From contig NC_033621.1 in the NCBI RefSeq assembly GCF_001540865.1, positions 20,001,787 to 20,065,786 on the forward strand: DNA of 64,000 bases, read 5' to 3'. Shown here one piece after another: positions 56,204 through 64,000 of the stretch; position 1 is the first letter of the stretch, and the number at the start of each line of letters is the position of its first letter. The notes below the pieces were generated by a model. It was not told where the DNA came from. It saw nothing but the letters and a program-made list of their open reading frames with translations, and ran no database searches. This DNA is from Ananas comosus. Lineage: Eukaryota > Streptophyta > Magnoliopsida > Poales > Bromeliaceae. Made by a program: the position numbers and the translations under genes.

Positions 56204-59200
56204 ATGGCTTTCAAAAATCTTTCCATCGCGGATTTGTTAAATCAAGATAGGCTTGATGGAACGAACTATGACATGTCGCATAGAAAAATTCAATATCTCC
56301 TTAATGAGAAAGGGATACTTAGCCATTTAACCAACAGTATGGTTCAGCCTGAAAAAGGCACGACGGCTCAGTACCGTCACGATTTACAAGCCTATAACGA
56401 GTGGCTTGAGAAAGATCGAAGTGCACGATATACCATGTTGAGCTGTATGCACGATGATTTGATCAAAGAATTTGAAAATTATGAGACTGCTAAAAATATG
56501 TGGGAGCAGCTCAAAGTGAAATATGGGGGCACGTCGACCACAAGACTTCGTGCCTTGAATCTCAAATTCAATCAATACATGTTGGACCCGAAGCATTCTA
56601 TGGCAGAGCACTTAAGGGTGATGTCTGCTATGATAAGAGAACTTAAAGCAGCCGGTTGCGAGCTCACTGACGAACAACAGGTTCAATCAGTTATAAGGTC
56701 CTTACCAGATTCATCTTGGGATCAAATCAAGATTGTGCTGACTCATAATGAAGGTATTAAGACCTTCAACGATATATCTCGACATCTTGAGTTGGAAGCG
56801 GAGCGCAGAGAGGCGAACCGTGCCAATGCACTCGTTGCCCACGGTGGACAGCGCAGAGGCAAGTGGCCTAAGCACAAGCGCCGAAATGGAGAAAATAAAT
56901 ATGCAAAGACTGGGAACCGTGCGCCAAATGAGGGCGGAATTGAGAAGCGCCGCAAAGGCAGGCGCGGAAAGAAAAATTTAAATAAAGTGAAATGCTATAA
57001 CTGTGGAAATATGGGACACTTCGCTCGTGATTGCACTGAGCCGAAGAAGGTAAATCCCAATCCTGACTCTCTTATTTATGTATGCTCGCACGTTTTTGTT
57101 GCTCACGCTCTCTCTGATTGGATTGTAGACACAGGAGCAACAAAGCATGTAACGAGAGATCGAGCAGGATATGTGGATTATCGTCGGGTGTCTGCTGGCA
57201 GCCATTATGTCATGATGGGAAACGGCACTGAGGAAGAAGTCCTTGGAATTGGCGCATACCAACTTAGATTGCGCAATGGTCGTTATTTGATATTACATGA
57301 TGTGCTGTATGCACCGAACATCCGATGTAATCTACTGTCAGTTTTAGCGTTACTTAGATTAGGTTTTTCTTTTCAATTTACGGATACTCAGTTAGATATT
57401 TATTTGGGCAAGGACTTTTATGGTAATGGTTGTTTAAAGAATGATTTCTTTGTCTTAAATTTAGACTTGGATTTTATTAATAACAATAATTCTGCTTTAT
57501 TAGTTTCTTCTGATATTGTATCTGATTCTATCAAATGGCATGCGAGATTGGGTCACATTGGACAAGAAAGAATGGCTCGACTAGCTAGAGAAGGCCTGTT
57601 GGGGTCACTCGCTAAGCTTAGCCTACCTCCTTGTGAACCATGTTTAGCAGGAAAAGCCTGCAGAAAGCCTTTTGGTAAGGCACGTAGAGCAACTCATCCA
57701 TTGGAGCTAGTTCATTCAGACATATGCGGACCTATGAATGTGAGAGCACGTCATGGCGCGTACTATTTCCTCACTTTCATTGATGACTACTCCCGTTATA
57801 GTTCGGTATATCTGTTGTCTCACCGTTCAGAAGCTTTAGATTATTTTAAACGCTTCTTAGTGGAGGTTGAGAACCAAACAGAAAGAACTCTAAAAGTTCT
57901 ACGTACTGATAGAGGACGAGAGTATTTATCAGACCAGTTCAGGGAACTATGTGAGGAAAAGGGAATACGCAGACAGTTAACTATTCCCGGTACTCCGCAA
58001 CAAAATGGTGTTGCAGAGAGAAGGAATAGGACACTTTTGGAAATGGTTAGGTCAATGATGGCGCAAGCCAACCTCCCAATTAGTTTTTGGGGTGATGCGT
58101 TGTTGACTGCTGCCTATATACTTAACCGAGTGCCCTCTAAGTCAGTTCCTTCAACTCCCTATGAGCTATGGCATGGTATAAAGCCAAATTTGGAAGGCTT
58201 ACGACCATGGGGATCGGCAGGATATGTGCATAATACTTCTCATAAATATGGAAAGTTAGGCCCTAGAGCAAATAAACAAATTTTTATTAGATATTCTGAT
58301 TGCTCGAAAGGCTATGTGATGTATGGTAAGCATCCTGATGGAGGAATGACTGAGATAGAGTCGCGCGATGTGGATTTTCTTGAGAATGATTTTCCAGACA
58401 TTGGTGAGATTAAAAAGGACCTTGCACTATACGAGTTGCAAGAACCTAATGGAAATGTCCCATTGTTAGGCGAGAATGAGGCACTGAGGCCACATGAAGA
58501 AATAGCCCAAAACAGTGGGAGTGATCCTATGGTCAGTGGGAGTGTGCCGATTGACCATGGCTCACAAAGTCCATCATTACGAAGAAGTAAACGTGGAGGT
58601 GTTCCCCGTCGTCGATTTGAGATTGAAGGGGAATCGTTCATGTGTGCTTCTACGGATCTTGATGAGCCGGCTTCTTATGCTGAAGCTTTGAATTCACCAG
58701 TTTGTGATAAATGGCTAGCTGCTATGGAGGATGAGATGAGTTCTATGGCTAAGAATAATGTGTGGGAGTTAGTTGATCTTCCGTCTGGACGCAAAACTAT
58801 TGGAAATAAATGGATTTTTAAAATAAAACGTAAGGCGGATGGATCAATTGACAAATATAAGGCCCGATTAGTGGCGAAAGGATACACCCAAAAGGAGGGA
58901 GTAGACTATGAAGAGACATTCTCCCCAGTGGTGAGGTTTGTCTCAATTCGCCTGATTCTGGCTATCGTCGCACATTTAGATTTGGAACTGTTCCAAATGG
59001 ATGTGAAGACTGCATTTCTCAATGGAGAACTAGACGAGGAGATTTATATGAATCAACCTCCTGGTTTTATAGCCGAAGGACAAGAGCGCAAAGTGTGCCG
59101 CTTAAAACGTTCCATTTACGGCTTGAAACAATCGTCTAGGCAATGGTATCAACGTTTTCATAGAGCAATTATTTCAATAGGTTTTGTGATGATCGAAGAA

Positions 59201-60229
59201 GACCATTGCGTGTACGTTAAAAGGGAAGAAAAGAGTTTTCTTATCCTTTCACTATATGTAGACGATATCTTGTTGGCCGGAAATAATATGGAGTTAATAA
59301 TCACCACACAGGAGTGGTTGTCCTCTACTTTTGAGATGAAGGACATGGGACAAGCGGATTATGTATTGGGAGTCAAGATCCATAGGGATCGATCTCGAAA
59401 ATTCTTAAGTTTGTCTCAAGAGACTTACATCAAAAGAATTTTGGAGCGATTCCGAATGCATAATTCGAAACCTATTGACACTCCAATAGAAAAGGGTCAT
59501 TATCTTAGCCTTGAACAGTACCCTAAATCAGAAGAAGACAGAAAGCAGATGGAAAAAGTCCCATATGCGAGCGCAGTTGACAGCTTGATGTATGCAATGA
59601 TGTGTACTCGACCGGACATATGTTTCGCTGTTGGCATGGTTAGTCGATATCAGAGTAATCCTGGTGCAGCACATTGGCAAGCAGTTAAAAGAATTTTCAG
59701 ATATCTGCGAGGTACTGCGAACCTTGCTCTATGCTATCATGGAGGAGAGCTTAGATTGACGGGATACACCGACGCTGATGGATCCGCAGATAGAGATGAA
59801 CGCAAATCTACCTCGGGATATGCGTTTATACTTGGAGGAGCTGCTATTTCATGGTGTAGCAAGAAACAACCATGTGTCTCCTTATCGACTATGGAATCGG
59901 AGTACATTGCATGTACAGCAGCAGTACAAGAGGCTGTTTGGCTAAGGAGATTTATGATAAATTTGAGTGTAACAGCACATGCAGATGATGCTGTTATTAT
60001 CTATTGTGACAACAAAGCAGCAATAGCTTATGCGAAGGATCCAAAGTATCATGGAAGATCTAAACACATTGAGACTAGATATTACTTCATAAGAGATATA
60101 ATTGCACAGGGACAGATTGTAATTAAATTTGCATCTACTGATAATATGATAGCAGATCCTTTTACCAAACCCCTTGTTAGAAATGTTTTTCATAAACATG
60201 TTAGGGGATTGGGTTTGAATAGGACTTAA
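56204..60229 (+). CDS. Copia gag-pol polyprotein, 1341 residues, uninterrupted
   Basis: Domain order is that of Ty1-copia: gag (about 1-250), zinc knuckle CX2CX4HX4C (264-277), aspartic protease DTG (309-311), integrase with H446...CEPC (477-480) and catalytic D506, D569, E605 (spacing D-62-D-35-E), reverse transcriptase with YVDD (1018-1021), and RNase H from TDADGS (D1190 area) to the end. It would direct reverse transcription in virus-like particles and integration. No stop or frameshift is present, and all catalytic residues I checked are in place. The start ATG is the first in frame; AUUGUAGUGAUAAAUGG is an unremarkable context. Lineage within copia is not assigned. Confidence 0.95.
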   Translation: MAFKNLSIADLLNQDRLDGTNYDMSHRKIQYLLNEKGILSHLTNSMVQPEKGTTAQYRHDLQAYNEWLEKDRSARYTMLSCMHDDLIKEFENYETAKNMWEQLKVKYGGTSTTRLRALNLKFNQYMLDPKHSMAEHLRVMSAMIRELKAAGCELTDEQQVQSVIRSLPDSSWDQIKIVLTHNEGIKTFNDISRHLELEAERREANRANALVAHGGQRRGKWPKHKRRNGENKYAKTGNRAPNEGGIEKRRKGRRGKKNLNKVKCYNCGNMGHFARDCTEPKKVNPNPDSLIYVCSHVFVAHALSDWIVDTGATKHVTRDRAGYVDYRRVSAGSHYVMMGNGTEEEVLGIGAYQLRLRNGRYLILHDVLYAPNIRCNLLSVLALLRLGFSFQFTDTQLDIYLGKDFYGNGCLKNDFFVLNLDLDFINNNNSALLVSSDIVSDSIKWHARLGHIGQERMARLAREGLLGSLAKLSLPPCEPCLAGKACRKPFGKARRATHPLELVHSDICGPMNVRARHGAYYFLTFIDDYSRYSSVYLLSHRSEALDYFKRFLVEVENQTERTLKVLRTDRGREYLSDQFRELCEEKGIRRQLTIPGTPQQNGVAERRNRTLLEMVRSMMAQANLPISFWGDALLTAAYILNRVPSKSVPSTPYELWHGIKPNLEGLRPWGSAGYVHNTSHKYGKLGPRANKQIFIRYSDCSKGYVMYGKHPDGGMTEIESRDVDFLENDFPDIGEIKKDLALYELQEPNGNVPLLGENEALRPHEEIAQNSGSDPMVSGSVPIDHGSQSPSLRRSKRGGVPRRRFEIEGESFMCASTDLDEPASYAEALNSPVCDKWLAAMEDEMSSMAKNNVWELVDLPSGRKTIGNKWIFKIKRKADGSIDKYKARLVAKGYTQKEGVDYEETFSPVVRFVSIRLILAIVAHLDLELFQMDVKTAFLNGELDEEIYMNQPPGFIAEGQERKVCRLKRSIYGLKQSSRQWYQRFHRAIISIGFVMIEEDHCVYVKREEKSFLILSLYVDDILLAGNNMELIITTQEWLSSTFEMKDMGQADYVLGVKIHRDRSRKFLSLSQETYIKRILERFRMHNSKPIDTPIEKGHYLSLEQYPKSEEDRKQMEKVPYASAVDSLMYAMMCTRPDICFAVGMVSRYQSNPGAAHWQAVKRIFRYLRGTANLALCYHGGELRLTGYTDADGSADRDERKSTSGYAFILGGAAISWCSKKQPCVSLSTMESEYIACTAAVQEAVWLRRFMINLSVTAHADDAVIIYCDNKAAIAYAKDPKYHGRSKHIETRYYFIRDIIAQGQIVIKFASTDNMIADPFTKPLVRNVFHKHVRGLGLNRT

Positions 60230-61291
60230 CTCTTGTGTATCTTATATTAATATTTTTGCGAATAAATTTTTTTTTGTATTTTTTTTTTATATATGCATTT
60301 TATTAAATTTTAAATTAGTGCACAATATCCTTGTGAGAATGAATGTCACTAGGCCTTTGATCAGCCCTCTCACACGGGTGATCGCCCTGTCGCTAGGAGA
60401 GCGAGCAGAATGAGACAAATAAGATCATACAAATGCAGTTAGTAATGCAGGTGATCCACTTTGCGCTATAAGAGTTGGCGAGTGTTTAAATCTTAAATGT
60501 CGCCTTAGATGAGCTAAGATGAGACTGTACGAAGTCGACAGTAGAAATGGTCCACGACTCTACTTGGCCTATATGAAGCCGAATGTAAAGAAGACACCAT
60601 GTGTATGACTGTTTTGAGGTTTGTTATCTTGAGTTACAACAAAACCGACATTCGTATGGTGTTTTGAGCGTGACATGTCCTTAAAAGTAGCTCCACCATA
60701 GCATACGTTCATACCGTATGTGCAAGATCGATCACTTGTTTTAGAGAGTGATGAAATTGATTCCCGTTTCGTCGCTGTGTGAGTTTTGCGTACCCTTTGG
60801 GACTTAGAACCATGTTATGAAGTGGATACTTGGTGATGCTACTTTAGCATGATATCCAAGGGCCATGATTGATTCGGTCCAGCGGAATATGTCTAGGAAA
60901 GCAGTCAAGTTGAAATGGATTGACATGAGGCATTTAAGGAAAAATCATTTGATAATGCACCTATGATTTGTTACTCATTGCCCGAACGATTATGTTGATA
61001 TTTGTTGTCAATATAATCATGAGAACAAATACATTAATGAGAGAGATCTAGTTTGCTCTAAGGGATCAGAGATGCTATGATCTGGTGTAGTTCAGTGATT
61101 TAGGGTATAGACGAGATTTGGAGTTGCAGTGTTATGTTAGTTCGGATGGTGGCTTAATATAACACTCATCACTTATGATTCTTCTCGTTATTGATCGCAC
61201 CAATCATTTTCCGTATGAAAAGCAGAACGAGATGAGAATATATTTGGGATGAGAAAGTATGAATAAGTACTAAATGTGTACGAGTGGGAGA
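60230..61291 (+). other. Copia 3' non-coding stretch before the LTR
   Basis: About 1.06 kb between the gag-pol stop and the 3' LTR, with no open frame of note and ending in the purine tract. Longer than usual for simple copia elements. Any former function is unknown. Confidence 0.6.
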
Positions 61292-61839
61292 TGTTAGGAT
61301 TCGTTCACATTGGGACTTATCTAAAATATTTCTAATCCATATGGAATAAGAAATAATTATTTATAATTATCTGTTATATTCCTAGTCCACTTGCGATAAA
61401 GAATAAATCTAACAGATAAATCCTAATCTGTTTAAATCTCTATCTATATGAGATTTAGTTAGAATATGATTAGGATTAATATCTTCCTTATGGCCTATAA
61501 ATACATGAGGTATTGACCACATTCAAGACAACGAAAAAAACGCAAATCATCTCTCCACAAAATTCTCTCTCTTGGGTTCGCTCTAGGGCACCATCATAAA
61601 CCCTAGGGATTTGAGCGGTGTGCGGCGATCGACTCTAATAGCCGGATTACAACGAGTAAGAACAACGTGCAACAAATTGAGACAGGACGTTGGCGGATCA
61701 ACGAGTTCGTAAAACAAGACGAGATCAGATCCTGATAATCACAACATTAATTCCGCACCATAAAAGAGGTATGTAAAAATCTATGTGATTTTTGCGACGA
61801 TTGATTTTTTTTTGGGTATTTAATTAATTTTATACAACA

Positions 61840-62160
61840 AAAAGTATTTAGATGAGCAAAATTTGTGAGTACATCTACACATGCTCAAAAGTATTGCTCA
61901 TGTATTGAGTTTTTTGAATCATACGCGTTCTTTAGTTAATGTACTGCCAGTTATGGACAAAGTTTGTATTATCTAAATTCTTTATTTGTAGCCCACAAGT
62001 GCACTAGTTGAAGATCTAGAGCAAAATTTAGGTAAAATTTTAACAGTGTTCATCAATACGAATCCGGCATCCCAATAATTAAACAAAGATAATAAAAAGC
62101 TAAATAAACATACAACAATTACGCCAAATTCACTTGCCTCTATGGGAGGAATTTGAAAAC

Positions 62161-62161
<1 letters not shown>
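61840..62161. other. Spacer, nothing recognised
   Basis: AT-rich, no open frame or repeat partner noticed. Confidence 0.4.

Positions 62162-62226
<65 letters not shown>
62162..62226. repeat. (TA)n microsatellite
   Basis: About 65 bp of uninterrupted TA, directly bordering a family B MITE. Confidence 0.9.
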
Positions 62227-62229
<3 letters not shown>

Positions 62230-62576
62230 CGGCTATTATATTTTTATGAGTAAATATAGAAGAGTTCAAATCAACTAAATTTTTGTTAAAAAATCTTTAA
62301 ACTATTTAAAATAAGATCTATACTCTAGATCTTAAATATAAAAATTGTATCATCACTTTTTGAAGGATATTCATTTCCAGCCATTCATTTTTCTGTTCAC
62401 TTGATGGACAAGAGAACAATATCGAAAATGTGTGAAATTTGATTTCCAGATATATAGTTTAAATAGTTTAGATCATGTTTAACGGTGCCGATCATCAATT
62501 TAGAAGCTCTATCATCGAAAACAAATCGGTAGTAAACCGAGTCGTTTACTACCGATAGTATTCTAGCAAAACTCTA
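62227..62576. mobile_element. MITE family B copy
   Basis: The core matches family B (GATCATGTTTAACGGTGCC, AAGCTCTATCATCGAAAAC). The right hairpin stem is GGTAGTAAAC/GTTTACTACC; the left arm (TTTATGAGTAAATATAG) is different and weaker. It starts at the (TA)n tract and touches the next MITE. Confidence 0.65.
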
Positions 62577-62833
62577 TAGGAGTTGGACTGGGCTACTATT
62601 AGTAGCAAAATCTCATTGTTGCTACCAGTTTTTTAGCCTTTGGATCAACTCTTTTCATTATTTCTAACTATTGGATTAAATACTATAACCCAGTGGAGAC
62701 CACTCAACCCTAGGGGGACCACTTAACTCTAACCGACTAATATCATTCTGACCCTATAATTTTTCATCCAAGAATTAAAAACTTGATAGCAAAAAGAACG
62801 TTTTACTATTAATAGTATTCCGGCCTAATTCTA
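62577..62833. mobile_element. MITE family A copy, inverse of 849-1094
   Basis: Left part GGGCTACTATTAGTAGCAAA, right part ACTATTAATAGTATTCCGGC; the whole is close to the reverse complement of 849-1094. It ends about 95 bp past the stop of the chitinase-like gene, probably within or just beyond its 3' untranslated region. Confidence 0.72.
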
Positions 62834-62928
62834 TATATAGTGATCTCTTGATCCCTTCGCAGATATAATTAACTTGCCAACAATCAACACTGTACAAACA
62901 AAAATTAACATTATATCATAAACTAAAA

Positions 62929-63776
62929 TTAGTCTAGTAAACTAACAACAACTTCTCTTTGAAATGTAGAATTAAGCAAGAATCCTTGAGCTCTCCTTTC
63001 ATAGTAGAAGCTATTCGAAATAGAGGCGTCGGCAGAGAAGATCATTACTCCGTTAACATCAAAACCTTTATCCTCCAATAACTTCAACGCTTCAAAAAAT
63101 GCTTCTCCTTGTATTCCCCTTCCATTCACTTCATAACTTGGTAGCAATTTGGTCGCATTGAATTGCTTCGCTCGTGTCCTAAAATCATTTAGATATCCGA
63201 TCGGTAACCGCACACGATCAGTGTAGAACTGGTGATTCACGTAATCGATGACACTGCCGTATCGCAGATATAGGTCAACATAGTGACTAACGGTCCTGTA
63301 ATACGGTGCAATTGTGGCTACGGTGATCACACTATGGTTCTTGAGCATGGTGATCAGCTCGCCAATGCAGAATGCGAAGGTCGCGTCGTTCTTTGGGAAG
63401 TTCTCGTAGTCGATGTCGATCCCATCTAGGCTGTACTCGGCAATAAGGGTTTGAAGAGAAGTAAACGCGTTAAAGATCCACGAACGAGTGTCGATCGGAT
63501 TGTACCACGAAAGAACCTTGTTGTTGACGCTCCAACCCGAGAGGCTCGCGAGGACTTTGACATTAGAGTGGTTGGTTTTGGTATCTCGGACGCTTTGCGG
63601 CGTGAGAGTAGAAGTCCAGTAAGGAGAGAAAACGCCATTTTGGGGCTTCCCCGATGCGTCCGCGTCGATTGCGAAACCCAGGAGGAAGTTGAAGTCGATG
63701 GCGGGGTCGATCGGGACCTCAGAGAACGAAATTGGGGCACCCGTGGCTCCAATGTATTCCATCATCACCTTGCCAT
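62929..63776 (-). CDS. GH18 class IIIb chitinase-like protein, 3' exon (partial gene)
   Basis: The exon starts at 63776 after the acceptor TTTTGCAG and runs to the stop at 62929, giving two bases of a split codon plus 281 residues. Numbered from the Met at 63768, it reads EYIGATGAPISFSEVPID near the start, KVLASLSGWS (71-80), the GH18 catalytic motif LDGIDIDYE with D115, D118, D120 and acid E122, and a C-terminal SADASISNSFYYERRAQGF. Family knowledge: plant GH18 enzymes (tulip bulb chitinase type) cleave beta-1,4 N-acetylglucosamine chains using the motif's Glu. All catalytic residues are present, so activity is plausible. No signal peptide is in this exon; it should be on an exon beyond the window. 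The in-frame Met at 63768 is probably not the true start. Confidence 0.88.
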
Positions 63777-64000
63777 CTGCAAAAGAGTAGGAAAATAAAG
63801 TTGAGGAAATTTGTTCAGTTTTCGAAGTACATCTTGGTTCTAGGGTTCAGATATAATTCATATTCATGTGATTTGATACAAAGAAAAACATTTGAAAAGG
63901 ATAATGCATGTTGGTGAACAATGTGAATCCCACAACATGGTACTAGCCTCTATATCTAGAGGAAGTAATGCAGTTAAGCTAGAAACTACAGCATAACAAC
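63777..64000 (-). other. Intron of the chitinase-like gene, continuing past the window
   Basis: AT-rich sequence upstream of the acceptor with no signal-peptide-like frame. The missing first exon is therefore probably outside. Confidence 0.55.

Larger units (their letters stand above)
55221..61839 (+). mobile_element. Ty1-copia retrotransposon with intact gag-pol and mismatched LTRs
   Basis: The 3' LTR is 61292-61839 (548 bp; starts TGTTAGGATTCG after the purine tract GAGTGGGAGA, ends TATACAACA). Only its last 192 bp recur at the 5' side (55221-55412), with about eight differences by eye; the sequence left of 55221 is unrelated to the rest of the 3' LTR. The primer-binding site TGGTATCAGAGCC is at 55414-55426. 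A 790-bp leader, the 1341-codon frame and a 1.06-kb non-coding stretch (60230-61291) complete it. AAAAG follows the 3' LTR, but no matching 5' duplication was found. Even with an intact protein, the altered 5' LTR leaves its promoter uncertain. Confidence 0.85.

Noticed and set aside
63451..63798. Plus-strand 115-codon frame over the chitinase exon
   Set aside because: Antisense shadow; the minus strand has the GH18 motif and the splice acceptor.

Overview
The window reads as nuclear DNA of a flowering plant, most likely a monocot. Evidence: GC-rich first exons set in very AT-rich flanks, plant-type introns, a CYP71-type P450, a plant BTB/POZ protein, a plant class IIIb GH18 chitinase, and a dense mix of Ty1-copia, Ty3-gypsy, L1, SINE, CACTA, hAT-like and Tourist-like elements. 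Pineapple or a relative is a guess from general resemblance only.

Host genes are few. (1) A complete three-exon P450 runs on the + strand (exons 6361-7124, 11158-11344, 12849-13472; 524 residues). (2) A broken copy of a P450 last exon lies at 27912-28518 (+). (3) A two-exon BTB/POZ gene is on the - strand (exons 38510-37794 and 30242-29319; 546 residues) with a 7.55-kb intron. (4) The large 3' exon of a GH18 chitinase-like gene is at 63776-62929 (-); its 5' end lies beyond the window.

Almost everything else is transposable-element sequence, much of it nested. 0.2-5.1 kb: a TRIM-like element and MITEs. 7.1-12.8 kb: a Tourist-like element, two hAT-like elements, MITEs and a SINE inside the P450 introns. 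13.6 kb: a second SINE. 14.95-18.71 kb: a 3.76-kb solo LTR with a 5-bp target duplication, inserted in a MITE. 19.0-21.6 kb: three MITEs and a 1.15-kb TA-rich desert. 21.6-27 kb: a CACTA-like end, a gypsy-type LTR remnant and MITEs. 31.08-35.93 kb: a non-autonomous copia element inside the BTB intron, with a Tourist-like element inside its 3' LTR. 39.2-45.4 kb: a hAT-like element, a gypsy gag fragment and a decayed L1 LINE. 48.4-53.1 kb: a decayed copia on the - strand carrying two MITEs. 53.3-53.9 kb: a TRIM. 55.2-61.8 kb: a copia with an intact 1341-residue gag-pol.

The most interesting signals are: (a) two SINEs with the same 3' tail, including a small hairpin, as the L1 LINE in this window; (b) a MITE group set in (TA)n tracts whose end hairpins differ between copies but stay palindromic; (c) the copia whose two LTRs share only their last 192 bp; (d) two exact duplications on either side of single N bases, which look like unmerged contig ends.
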